Origin: SVTX01 sp045588675
Lineage (GTDB): Bacteria; Bacillota; Clostridia; Oscillospirales; CAG-272
DNA length: 61,071 bases
Assembly (NCBI GenBank): GCA_045588675.1
Contig: JAZNER010000031.1
Location: 1 to 61,071 of the forward strand
Direction: 5' to 3'
How positions within the stretch are numbered: position 1 is the first letter of the stretch; every line of letters starts with the position of its first letter. The notes beneath the pieces are model-generated. The model made no database searches. It had not been told where the DNA came from and saw only the letters and a list, made by a program, of their open reading frames with translations. Position numbers and translations under genes: made by a program. Positions 35,854 through 44,079 of the stretch are shown one piece after another.

Positions 35854-35938
35854 AAGTCCTGTTACCCGTACCAAAAGCACACCGTAGGGTTTACCCCTGC
35901 GGTGTGCTTTTGATTTGGGTGACAGTCTCACTTGAATC
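35854..35938 (+). repeat. Direct repeat copy 2: partial tRNA 3' end plus terminator
   Basis: Second copy of the 85-base unit. Just upstream the T-loop region has diverged (GTTCTAAGTC instead of GTTCAAGTC) and no 5' tRNA half is present, so this is a tRNA fragment. It carries a second terminator at 35874-35911. Confidence 0.9.
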
Positions 35939-35995
35939 AGCCACAAAACACTCCTCATTTTGCGAATTATCAAATCATATCCTGCAATTATGACA

Positions 35996-36035
35996 AAAGC
36001 CCCCGAAGCGTTCAACGCTTCGGGGGCTAATTTTT
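35996..36035. terminator. Terminator at the end of the Rnf-like operon
   Basis: AGCCCCCGAAGCG-TTCA-CGCTTCGGGGGCT, 13-bp stem; on the minus strand it is followed by TTTTG, on the plus strand by AATTTTT. Confidence 0.92.
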
Positions 36036-36525
36036 ATAGCTTAACATTTGAAAGCTTTTTGACAAGTATTCCTGCGATAATACCTATAACCACGCCTGCA
36101 AAGGTTCCGCTTAGCAGAAGAACAGGGAGGTAATAGATCAGCTGGGCAGTTTCGGTTACAAAAATCGCAATTAAAATTTGTCCTATGTTGTGAAGCACGC
36201 CACCAATAACACTTACTGCGATACACGAAAAAAGATTGAGCTTTTTCAAAAGTATCATTCCTGCAAGGCTTAAAATTGCACCGCACAAGCTGTAAATAAT
36301 TGTCGTAGGCCCGAAAATCAAGCCCATCAGAATTACTCTTACAAGGCTGACTATCGAGGCTTCCTTCCAAGAAAATCTGTAAAGCAAAAAGACAATTACA
36401 ATGTTTGGAAGTCCGACCTTGACGCCCGGTATTGCAACAAATGCGGGTATTTGACTTTCAATAAAGGAAAGTATCATTGAAAGCGCAATTGAAAGTCCCC
36501 AAATGGCTATCTTTTTTGTTTTCAT
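36034..36525 (-). CDS. Gx transporter family membrane protein (heptaprenyl-PP synthase component I-like)
   Basis: 163 residues with five membrane segments and the family's GVKVGLPNIVIVFLLY motif (about 35-50). The Pfam name derives from an old link to heptaprenyl diphosphate synthase, but members look like small ECF-type or quinone-related membrane proteins. In Firmicutes it often follows a NusG-II protein and ApbE/Rnf-type genes, as here. Last gene of the operon, 32 bases after the NusG-II gene, with an AAGGAAGG site. Role in flavin or quinone supply is inference. Confidence 0.8.
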   Translation of the reverse strand: MKTKKIAIWGLSIALSMILSFIESQIPAFVAIPGVKVGLPNIVIVFLLYRFSWKEASIVSLVRVILMGLIFGPTTIIYSLCGAILSLAGMILLKKLNLFSCIAVSVIGGVLHNIGQILIAIFVTETAQLIYYLPVLLLSGTFAGVVIGIIAGILVKKLSNVKL

Positions 36526-36557
36526 ACATACCTTCCTTTAAAATATTTTTAATCTAC

Positions 36558-36923
36558 TTAACCCACAACAATCTCAACATCGGCTTTTTCGGAACCGTAA
36601 ACTACAACGAAAACATTGTTATACTCGCAATAAATACTTTGGTGCGTATATCTTATTCTGCCTTGATTTGTACAACGAGTAGATCCGAGCGCAGGACAAT
36701 TAGCTTCAACCATATAAGCTTCTCCGTCCTCAATACGCAGGATATTTGTTCCTCCGTTTAGCATATATTCGCCATCTTCTGCAAGATTGTATCTCGCCAC
36801 TTCCTCGCCGTCCACACGAACGGCGACATATGCGCCTTCCTCACGAGTTAGAGCCCAGATGCCAAGCAGCAAAATTGCCACGATAAGAATAGCGCCTATG
36901 AGAATTATGTCTTTTTTTTTCAT
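36558..36923 (-). CDS. Membrane-anchored NusG domain II protein
   Basis: 121 residues: an N-terminal membrane helix (about 5-26), then an extracytoplasmic beta-barrel-like NusG-II domain ending ADVEIVVG. The family's Cys pair is present but spaced by an insertion (EANCPALGSTRCTNQGRI rather than CPDKxC), plus a third Cys (SIYCEYNN). These proteins accompany Rnf/ApbE-type genes in Firmicutes; function unknown, possibly assembly or redox of the exported flavoproteins. It follows the RnfA-like gene by 6 bases. Confidence 0.8.
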   Translation of the reverse strand: MKKKDIILIGAILIVAILLLGIWALTREEGAYVAVRVDGEEVARYNLAEDGEYMLNGGTNILRIEDGEAYMVEANCPALGSTRCTNQGRIRYTHQSIYCEYNNVFVVVYGSEKADVEIVVG

Positions 36924-36929
36924 TTCTTA

Positions 36930-37487
36930 TTAGAAATTGAGAGCTAAGAGAGCAAGGGCGATCATACCTGCTGTGAGAAGCGCAATAGGAAGTCCGCGGA
37001 AGGGGGCGGGAATTGCCTCCTCGTCAACGGGGACATCCTTCAGCTTTGCAAATACTGTCATTGAGAGCATAAAGCCAATTCCGACAGCAGCAGCTGTAAT
37101 CAGAGCCTCGCCCAATTCAAGAGCAGTGTTGTGAATACAAAGACCTAAAACTGCGCCATTAATAGCAAACTTGATAAAATCTGAACGGCAATAGTTGTCG
37201 AGAAGGTTTTTAGCAACGAGGTGAATAAGCTCAACTACAACCAAAACCACAATTACAAACGCCATAGTCTGAAAATATGGAGCCTTTACAAGCAAGAATT
37301 TATTTATAGGCCAACAAATCAAGGTTGAGAGCACCATAACTATTGTTGTTCCCAAGCCGAGAACAAGTGACTTTCTGGAGGAACGCTCATTTTCAATTAC
37401 AGCGCCTGTGCCGAGAAAGTGAAGAAGCGCATAGTTGTTTGAAAGAATACCTGCAAGAAGGATTCCAAATACAATTTCAAATGTCAT
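36930..37487 (-). CDS. rnfA: RnfA-like membrane subunit lacking cluster cysteines
   Basis: 185 residues, six spans. RnfA identity is clear from SNNYALLHFLG near the N terminus, NGAVLG in the middle and PAPFRGLPIALLTAGM at the C terminus. The two Cys that in RnfA/NqrE hold half of the intramembrane [2Fe-2S] cluster are both Gly here: LGTG at residue 28 (normally LGLC) and NGAVLG at residue 111 (normally NCAVLG). It starts 2 bases after rnfE. In the usual order rnfB would follow, but it does not. Confidence 0.88.
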   Translation of the reverse strand: MTFEIVFGILLAGILSNNYALLHFLGTGAVIENERSSRKSLVLGLGTTIVMVLSTLICWPINKFLLVKAPYFQTMAFVIVVLVVVELIHLVAKNLLDNYCRSDFIKFAINGAVLGLCIHNTALELGEALITAAAVGIGFMLSMTVFAKLKDVPVDEEAIPAPFRGLPIALLTAGMIALALLALNF

Positions 37488-37489
37488 AA

Positions 37490-38095
37490 TTATTTATCCT
37501 CCTTTTCGTCTTCCTTGTGAAGTCCTGTAATTTTGTTGATTATTGCCATTACGATAGCGAGAACTAAATATCCGCCGAACACACCTGCAATTGCCGTTAC
37601 CTTGTAATTTTCAAGGAAGGGAATGGGCTGTCCCCAGATAGCAGCGTTACCAAGAACCTCACGGATAAGCGCGCAAGCAACCATAACAACTGTAAAGAAC
37701 AAGCCTGTTACAAGCGCTGTTTTGATTGAAGTCATTTCGCCGTTATGGTCGGCAACCTCCTCGCAATCGCGGAAAACTACTGCGCTTACTGCCAGAGTTG
37801 CTAAATGCACACCAAGCATATCAACAACAACGGGGAAGTATGCTTGCATAAGCATTGAAATAAGCGAAACGAAGCCTGTAATTATAAATAGGTATGCGGG
37901 GAGCTTTATCTGTTCGGGAATAATCTTATGTATTGCCGAAACAACAATAGAGCTTAAAAGCATTGCAAGCAGCACAGCCGCACTCATTCCAACAGCCGCG
38001 CGCAAGTCGTTGCTCGAAGCCATTACAAAGCCTGCGCCAAGTGCAAGCAGAATAGAGGGTGTGCCACGAAGGAGATAAGATTTATTCTGTTTCAT
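37490..38095 (-). CDS. rnfE: RnfE-like membrane subunit lacking cluster cysteines
   Basis: 201 residues, six spans, aligned to RnfE/NqrD by NKSYLLRGTPSILLALG at the N terminus, the EQIKLPAYLFIITGFVSLI block and ALIREVLGN. Both canonical Cys are replaced: LGAG at residue 22 (normally LGLC) and VSA at residue 105 (normally TNC). A different Cys, at 111 (FRDCEEVA), lies in the region that is normally GRAEAFA. ATG overlaps the rnfG stop by one base. With the RnfA-like subunit, all four [2Fe-2S] ligands are gone. Confidence 0.87.
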   Translation of the reverse strand: MKQNKSYLLRGTPSILLALGAGFVMASSNDLRAAVGMSAAVLLAMLLSSIVVSAIHKIIPEQIKLPAYLFIITGFVSLISMLMQAYFPVVVDMLGVHLATLAVSAVVFRDCEEVADHNGEMTSIKTALVTGLFFTVVMVACALIREVLGNAAIWGQPIPFLENYKVTAIAGVFGGYLVLAIVMAIINKITGLHKEDEKEDK

Positions 38096-39369
38096 TAGTT
38101 TGCTCCTCCTTCATTAATAGATTCAAATGCCACGAAAGCATCAATTGCCGACTGCTTAACTGCCTCAGAGGTCATAGTAGCGCCCGCGATCATGGCATTT
38201 TCGCCATTAAAGCTTTCTCCTGTAAGACCGTTGAAGCTACCCTCGTATTCCTTCTCGTTAACGTTGTCGTCAACCGGGAAGTATTCAGTTTCGAAGAAGA
38301 GGGTTGCAGCGTCAAGCTTTGCGATAGCACCGTTTTCGTCGATAACGACGTAAACATCCATCTGCTCAAAGCCGATGCTTCTCGAATAGAAGCCGTAATA
38401 GGTAGCGTCATCAAGCTTGAAGCTTACTGCATATACGATAGAGCTGAAGCTGTCAAGCGTGATAGGAGTGATTTCGGTTGCACCCTCGAACAATCTGCCA
38501 AACTTCTTGTCAGCATTCGTTGCAAATTCCTTTTGATTAGCGGAAGCGTGTGCCTTTGCCTCGCTTACGAGTGCCTCGTGAGCATCGGTAACCACCCCAC
38601 CCTCAACATCATAAACTGCGCAAACGCCCATAGCGTTGACGAGTACGAGATAGGTCGCTTCACCTTCAGTCATAATATAAGCGAATCCTGCATCGTTTTC
38701 AGCCTTCATAGCCTTCTGGATATTGCCCGAAGCGGTAAGCTCGGAAAGCTTTGTGAAGCCTGGAGCAACGGTAGGAATAAGCTCCTCAAGAATCTGCGAA
38801 TCGGACTTAACACCCTCTGCAATAAGATTGTTGGAGATGAGAGCCGAAAGACCCTCTGAAACTGCACCCTTAAAGGATATAGTTGAATAAGTACATCCGG
38901 AAACTGTACCAATGTCGGCAAGAGCGGAGTCTTTGCCGATATAAGAGGAAAGGTAGTTTGCATCTTTGCTGCGGAAATCAATTGAATCTGTGTACTTATC
39001 AAGCTGGAGTCCGCAAATCTTACCCTCAGCGTCAATACCGATGGTAAGCTCCATAGGCTCTTTGGAGTACTGTGAGGTAGCCTGACAGCGAACCGCAAAG
39101 CCAAGTCCGTTTGCTTCCTTATAAATTGTAAGCACATTTGCGCCAACATTCTGGAGTGTGTAAGCGGCAGGATTTTCCGCGCTGTAAATTAAAGCGTTAC
39201 CGTCAAACTGTGCACCCTCAGGCATAACTGCGAGAAGGGGAGCAAGCTCGGCACCGGCGTTGTTTGCTTCAATAATCGGAGAAGTGTGGAAGTTGAGTCC
39301 GAACATAGCTGCTCCGAAAATTACAACTATTGCGAGAAGTATTACTGTTGATTTTACAAAAAGCTTCAT
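38095..39369 (-). CDS. rnfG: Double-length RnfG-like flavoprotein with two FMN-binding domains
   Basis: 424 residues, about twice a normal RnfG. One N-terminal membrane anchor (about 5-26) precedes two extracytoplasmic FMN_bind-type domains. Putative covalent FMN sites are Thr160 (VSGCTYST) and Thr398 (IAGATMTSEAV); the second matches the canonical SGATxT pattern closely, the first has Cys in place of Ala. ApbE, encoded upstream in the same operon, would attach FMN. Start overlaps the rnfD stop (TAATG). The duplication implies an extended flavin chain on the outer face. Confidence 0.85.
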   Translation of the reverse strand: MKLFVKSTVILLAIVVIFGAAMFGLNFHTSPIIEANNAGAELAPLLAVMPEGAQFDGNALIYSAENPAAYTLQNVGANVLTIYKEANGLGFAVRCQATSQYSKEPMELTIGIDAEGKICGLQLDKYTDSIDFRSKDANYLSSYIGKDSALADIGTVSGCTYSTISFKGAVSEGLSALISNNLIAEGVKSDSQILEELIPTVAPGFTKLSELTASGNIQKAMKAENDAGFAYIMTEGEATYLVLVNAMGVCAVYDVEGGVVTDAHEALVSEAKAHASANQKEFATNADKKFGRLFEGATEITPITLDSFSSIVYAVSFKLDDATYYGFYSRSIGFEQMDVYVVIDENGAIAKLDAATLFFETEYFPVDDNVNEKEYEGSFNGLTGESFNGENAMIAGATMTSEAVKQSAIDAFVAFESINEGGAN

Positions 39370-40337
39370 TATTTAATACCTCCCAATGTTTTTTTCTTTG
39401 TCCAATCTGCGATAAATGGTGTCAGAAGGTTCATTGCGAGAATTGCGATCGATACGCCTTCGGGATATTGACCAAACTGTCTTATCGCAAATGTAAGTAA
39501 GCCTGCACCGATGCAGAATACAACTCTGCCAAGATTGCCTGTGGGAGTTGTTACATAGTCGGTTGCCATAAAAATTGCACCGAGCATAAGACCGCCCGCG
39601 AGAATCTGTGCGAGAGCATATGTAACGTCACCGTTCATAACGAGGTAGCAAACAAACACTGTTGCGATAAATGATACGGGAACATACCACTTAATAACCT
39701 TGCGAGCAACGAGATAAACAAAGCCGATGATGAGTGCGATTGCACAGGTTTCGCCAATCGCACCGCCGTGAGCGCCGACTAAAAGCTGAAGAAGTGTAGG
39801 AGCCTCAGCAGCCGCCTCAACACCTGCATTGAGGTGAGAGAGGGGAGTCGCACCTGCAGCAATCTCGGGCACCGCGTCGCCAAGGAAAGAAAGGTCGAAG
39901 AGGGGAGTTATAGCTGCACCGCCTGCAACCGAGGCAAATGTGAGAAGCATAAGTACGCGAGCCGCGATAGCAGGGTTGACAATGTTCTTACCAATGCCGC
40001 CAAAGAAACCTTTAACGACAACTATTGCAAAAACAGAGCCGAATACACACTGCCAAAGCTCAACATTTGTGCTCAAATTAAGAGCCAGAAGAAGACCTGT
40101 TACAATTGCAGAGCAATCTCCGACTGTCTGCTTCTTTTTAGCGATAAGATTAAATAAGAATTCGGATAACACTGCACTTGCCACGCAAGTGAGAATGATC
40201 CAAAGAGCCTTGAGTCCGAAGAGAACTACTGACATAATTGACGCGGGGATCATAGCGATTACAACGTCAAGCATAATGTTATGGGTTGACACGCCGCTAT
40301 TTATATGAGGAGCGGCAGAAATATGAAGCTTGCTCAT
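39369..40337 (-). CDS. rnfD: RnfD-like membrane flavoprotein subunit
   Basis: 322 residues, eight to nine spans, homologous to RnfD/NqrB. Features: N-terminal SAAPHINSG, KGFFGGIGKNIVNPA (conserved NxxNPAL-like block), flavinylation-type AGATPLSHL with the FMN-accepting Thr, and the C-terminal MATDYVTTPTGNLGR signature. Start and stop overlap its neighbours by one base. Nothing is missing, in contrast to the A and E subunits. Confidence 0.92.
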   Translation of the reverse strand: MSKLHISAAPHINSGVSTHNIMLDVVIAMIPASIMSVVLFGLKALWIILTCVASAVLSEFLFNLIAKKKQTVGDCSAIVTGLLLALNLSTNVELWQCVFGSVFAIVVVKGFFGGIGKNIVNPAIAARVLMLLTFASVAGGAAITPLFDLSFLGDAVPEIAAGATPLSHLNAGVEAAAEAPTLLQLLVGAHGGAIGETCAIALIIGFVYLVARKVIKWYVPVSFIATVFVCYLVMNGDVTYALAQILAGGLMLGAIFMATDYVTTPTGNLGRVVFCIGAGLLTFAIRQFGQYPEGVSIAILAMNLLTPFIADWTKKKTLGGIK

Positions 40338-41698
40338 TATTTGTTTCCTCCTTCTTTTTCCTGTTGTGCCTTAGCGTATTGCTTAAGCCACCATTTCGCA
40401 TCTTGATTTATAGCCAAGAGAGGACGGTGAGCAGGGCATACATAAGAGCAACAGCCGCAGTCAACACACTGACGAACACCTGTGTCTATAAGGAGCTTCG
40501 CGCGTTTATCCTCGTTCTTTTGATTGTAAGCGAAGTCAACTGAACAAACATCAATGCCAACAGGGCACTTGTCTGCACATTTTCCGCAACGGATACATTC
40601 TGTGGGCTCAGGGAGAACTGCGCTCTTTTCATCAAAGGCGAGAACTGCATTGGAAACCTTAACGATAGGGTCATCAACAGAGCAGATTGCGTTTCCGTTC
40701 ATAGGACCGCCAACAACTACCTTGCCGATTTCTCCCTTTGTGCCTGTAATCTTCAAAAGCTCACTGATTTTAGTGCCGATAGGAGCAATAAGGTTCATAG
40801 GAGTCTTTATTGCAGGACCGTCAACTGTTACTATTCTTTCAACAAGAGGCATACCTGTCATAAGGTATTCTGCCATCTTTGCGATAGAGGAAACGTTGAT
40901 GATGATGGCGTGGAAATAGGGGAATCTCTTGCCCGCTATTGCTACTCTGCCTGTTGCATTGTAAAGCATAACCTGCTTTGCGCCCTGAGGATATATTGTC
41001 TTTAATTCCTGAATTTCAACATAATCGTGATTTTTAAACGCTTCCTTCATTGCCTCAATTGCATCGGGCTTGTTTTTTTCAATGCAAATCTTGAACTTTG
41101 CGTTCTTGAGGTATTCAATCATACCCTCGCGCAAGTATTCAACGCCCTTAACAATAAGCTCGGGATGGTCGATCATCATTCTGTGGTCACTTGTTATATA
41201 AGGCTCGCATTCTGCGGCATTTACGAGAACAGTGTCAACCGTGTATTCCTCATTGCGCATTTCGTTGAACTTTGCCCAAGTCGGAAAAGCTGCACCGCCA
41301 AGACCAACCACTCCGCTCTCGCGTACTGCCTGCAAGAATTCATCTGCATTGGTGAATGATGCTGGCTTGAGGTTTTCGTCCTTTTCCATAAGACCGTCAC
41401 TCTCAATACGGATTGCTTTCGTGCCCTTACCGTCTGCTGTCGGCATAGTGAAAATTTCGACAACCGTACCGGAAACTGTTGCGTGAACGGGAGAAGAGAA
41501 TCTGCCCTCCTCGCGTGCAATCAACTGTCCTACGCGAACATGATCGCCAACATTGACGATAGGCTCGGCATGACCGCCCATGTGCATATTCATAGGCAAA
41601 ATAACTTCTTTGGGTGTATCAATTTTCACCGGAACACATCCTGCCGTGTGCTTGTTGTGAGGCACATGCAAGGACGAAATGTTTTTCTTGAAAATCAT
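40337..41698 (-). CDS. rnfC: RnfC-like NADH/iron-sulfur subunit
   Basis: Peripheral cytoplasmic subunit, 453 residues. N-terminal HVPHNKHTAG signature and lipoyl-like fold (PVHATVSGTVVEI); flavin/NADH-binding GLGGAAFPTW and NAAECEPYI segments, as in the NuoF-like domain; two complete [4Fe-4S] motifs near the C terminus, CIRCGKCADKCP and CVDCGCCSYVCP. It would oxidise NADH (or another donor) and pass electrons to the membrane part. GGAG site upstream of ATG; 70 bases after apbE. Confidence 0.93.
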   Translation of the reverse strand: MIFKKNISSLHVPHNKHTAGCVPVKIDTPKEVILPMNMHMGGHAEPIVNVGDHVRVGQLIAREEGRFSSPVHATVSGTVVEIFTMPTADGKGTKAIRIESDGLMEKDENLKPASFTNADEFLQAVRESGVVGLGGAAFPTWAKFNEMRNEEYTVDTVLVNAAECEPYITSDHRMMIDHPELIVKGVEYLREGMIEYLKNAKFKICIEKNKPDAIEAMKEAFKNHDYVEIQELKTIYPQGAKQVMLYNATGRVAIAGKRFPYFHAIIINVSSIAKMAEYLMTGMPLVERIVTVDGPAIKTPMNLIAPIGTKISELLKITGTKGEIGKVVVGGPMNGNAICSVDDPIVKVSNAVLAFDEKSAVLPEPTECIRCGKCADKCPVGIDVCSVDFAYNQKNEDKRAKLLIDTGVRQCVDCGCCSYVCPAHRPLLAINQDAKWWLKQYAKAQQEKEGGNK

Positions 41699-41768
41699 TT
41701 TTACTACTCCTGTATATTTTTATATTTATTTATATTTTTAATTGTTTTCAACTTTAGTATTCACTCAA

Positions 41769-42830
41769 TTATTCGCAAATAAGTGCTTTAAGGCCGTCGG
41801 TCATAAGCATCTCGCCGTCTTCTTTTATCCAGAGAACATCGACATTTCCAATTTCAGATACCAAAGCTTGTCCTTCCTCATAGCTCATACAAAAGAGTGC
41901 TGTGGAAAGTGCATCTGCAAGTCCGCTGTCGGTGCAAATTATTGAAACCGAACTGAAATGTGCAGCAGGGAAGTTAGTATCCTTATCTATTATGTGGTGA
42001 TATCTTTTGCCGTCAACTGTGAAAAACCGCTCATAAGAGCCTGATGTGACACAGGATGTATTGGATAAATCAATTTTGAGTGAAAATTCTTGTGGATTTT
42101 GTGGATTTTTAATTCCCGTACGCCATCCTGAACCGTCAGGCTTTGTACCAATGATTCTGATGTTTCCGCCAATGTTCAAAACATAGCTTTGGGCACCGTT
42201 CTCTATAAGCATTTGAGCAGCCATTTCGGTGGCATAGCCCTTTCCAAACGCTCCAACATCAATTCTGGCATCTGGGTCGGAAATTCTTACCGTATTATTT
42301 TCTTTATCTATTTCCAAAAGAGAGATAGATGTGTGAGCAGATGCCTCTGTTAAGAGCTGCCCGTCGGGGATTTTTGAATTTTGCGGGTCGTTTGAAGCTT
42401 GCTCACGGCAATCGTGCCAAGGGCGAAGAACTGAACCCAGCATTATATTCATTTCGCCGTTTGTTTTGTCATAAAGCTCTTTGGCAACAATCAGAAAGTC
42501 AATTAATTTTTTGTCAACCGTCAAGGGCTCACCGCCGGCGTTTTTATTCAGCGTGCAAAGATTGACCACGCCGCTATATTCGTAATAGATATTAAAAAGC
42601 TGATGGTATTCTTCCAAAAGTGCAGAAACGCCGTCGCAATTTTCGTTAAATTGCTTCTCGGAGTCCCCTGCGTAGCTGTAAATATACGAAACCGTGTCAA
42701 AATAGGAAAAATACATCTTTCCTTGTACTTTTGATGTTTCTCCTGTATCTGCGGTTTCGGGGCAGCCCGTCAGAACAACGAGCAGCCCCAAAATTACGCA
42801 AATGCAGGACAGAGATCTGAAAAATTTCAA
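41769..42830 (-). CDS. apbE: FAD:protein FMN transferase (ApbE lipoprotein)
   Basis: Attaches FMN covalently to Thr residues of exported flavoproteins using FAD. 353 residues; signal peptide with lipobox LTGC (Cys about 23), so anchored outside the membrane. ApbE motifs: YFDTVSYIYSY, GAFGKGYATEMAA, LNIGGNIRIIG and the C-terminal SGSYERFFTVDGKRYHHIID. Starts with TTG at 42830 behind GGAG. Its probable substrates are all in this operon: RnfG (two sites), RnfD and perhaps the upstream tandem-repeat lipoprotein. Confidence 0.95.
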   Translation of the reverse strand: MKFFRSLSCICVILGLLVVLTGCPETADTGETSKVQGKMYFSYFDTVSYIYSYAGDSEKQFNENCDGVSALLEEYHQLFNIYYEYSGVVNLCTLNKNAGGEPLTVDKKLIDFLIVAKELYDKTNGEMNIMLGSVLRPWHDCREQASNDPQNSKIPDGQLLTEASAHTSISLLEIDKENNTVRISDPDARIDVGAFGKGYATEMAAQMLIENGAQSYVLNIGGNIRIIGTKPDGSGWRTGIKNPQNPQEFSLKIDLSNTSCVTSGSYERFFTVDGKRYHHIIDKDTNFPAAHFSSVSIICTDSGLADALSTALFCMSYEEGQALVSEIGNVDVLWIKEDGEMLMTDGLKALICE

Positions 42831-42856
42831 ATTTCGTCTCCTACTGTTTTATTTAA

Positions 42857-43906
42857 TTATCTAGCATAGTTAACTGCCTGTGCAACTACTGCGCAGATGC
42901 CAGTGATCTGGATGGTGCATCCAGCAGAGAGAAGAGCCTCATCAACAGAGATCTCGTGGTCGTTAACGACCTTGGTTTCCATACCTGCAACCTCTGCAGC
43001 AGTCTTACCGATAACATACTTGGAGAACTCAGCGGACTGAACATACCACTCGAGCACCTTGCCGTCACCGTTATTGTCAGGAGAGTAGGGGCTTGCAGCC
43101 ATACCGTATTCTTCCTTGAGCTCACGCTTGGTTGCCTTGAAGGTCGCAGATGTGATCTCGCCTGCAAGGTTCATACCGATCTTGGGCTGGATAGCGTCGT
43201 TGAGAGCGGCAATGATCTTGCCATCTGCAACAACAGCAGCAGCGAAATCGGTGTACATAGCAACAACACCGTCAGCATCTTCAGTAGCAGCCTTTGTAGC
43301 GGAATCAACAGTGGTCTTAGCAGCTACGCCAAGAGTAAAGTCGGCAGCTGTCTTGAATGCAACACCCTGCTCATCCTTACAAGCCTTAACTACAGCGTCA
43401 CGGAAATCAGTGATCTGGATTGTGCAGCCTGCTGAAAGGAGCGCATCATCAGTAGAAATCTGGTGAGCGTTAACTTCCTTGGTTGTCATAGCCTCAACTT
43501 CAGCAACGGTCTTGCCAACAACGTAAGCCTCGAATGCCTTTGCCTGAGCATCCCACTCAAGAACCTTACCGTCACCGTTGTTGTCGGGGGAGTAGGGGCT
43601 TGCAGCCATACCGTAATCAGCACCAAGCTCCATCTTGGTCTTGAAGGTCTTGTCAGCCTCAACAGCGCCGTCAGTAATGTTCATCTTGTTCTGAGCAACG
43701 TCGATGCGGCAAGCAACGATTTTGCCATCAGCGTCTGTAACAACAGCCGCAACAGTAGCGTCAATCTGAGCAGTACCTGTCTTGGAGCTTGCTGTGCTTA
43801 CAACTACGCCCATACCGAGCTTGTAGTCAGCTTCTTTTGTTGTGTTACAAGCGCAGATTGCGAGAACCATGCAGATGCAGAGCACGATTGCGAAAATTCT
43901 TTTCAT
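42857..43906 (-). CDS. Tandem-repeat lipoprotein, probable double FMN-binding-like domain
   Basis: 349 residues; signal peptide with lipobox ICAC (Cys20). Two homologous units (about 28-185 and 190-345) each contain YGMAASPYSPDNNGDGKVLEW (read as YGMAASPYSPDNNG then DGKVLEW), a VVGKT/VIGKT segment and a terminal LLSAGCTIQIT motif (Thr162 and Thr331). SAGCTIQITDFRDAV aligns with SGCTYSTISFKGAV of the RnfG encoded three genes downstream, and TDADGKIVACRIDV fits FMN_bind strands. I infer a surface flavoprotein with up to two covalent FMNs, functionally like PplA of Listeria. First gene of the operon, 26 bases before apbE. Family name not certain. Confidence 0.7.
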   Translation of the reverse strand: MKRIFAIVLCICMVLAICACNTTKEADYKLGMGVVVSTASSKTGTAQIDATVAAVVTDADGKIVACRIDVAQNKMNITDGAVEADKTFKTKMELGADYGMAASPYSPDNNGDGKVLEWDAQAKAFEAYVVGKTVAEVEAMTTKEVNAHQISTDDALLSAGCTIQITDFRDAVVKACKDEQGVAFKTAADFTLGVAAKTTVDSATKAATEDADGVVAMYTDFAAAVVADGKIIAALNDAIQPKIGMNLAGEITSATFKATKRELKEEYGMAASPYSPDNNGDGKVLEWYVQSAEFSKYVIGKTAAEVAGMETKVVNDHEISVDEALLSAGCTIQITGICAVVAQAVNYAR

Positions 43907-44041
43907 ATCAAATTTCCTCTTTCTGATATTTTTTTATTTTGCATAACGATAATCGCGCTCCTTATTTGAGCTCGCAGTGAAATCTCTACGAAAATATCAA
44001 GAGAGAGCTCTGCGAGAAATCAAACAAAGCACACAATTGCT

Positions 44042-44079
44042 TCGTTACACATTCTTAATAATTATACCACATCGTTACA
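44042..44079. promoter_or_regulatory. Direct repeats bracketing the Rnf-like operon -10 element
   Basis: TCGTTACA at 44042-44049 and 44072-44079 (TGTAACGA on the minus strand), exactly 30 bp apart, close to three helical turns, on either side of the -10 hexamer. Probable regulator half-sites. Confidence 0.5.

Noticed and set aside
35678..35887. Open frame of 69 codons (MAELADALDLGSS...) across the tRNA
   Set aside because: It is the tRNA-Leu sequence read as protein, a classic false gene call, and continues into the duplicated terminator.
38059..38859. 266-codon frame antisense to rnfG
   Set aside because: Lies wholly opposite well-supported rnfG and rnfE; no ribosome binding site, no recognisable product.
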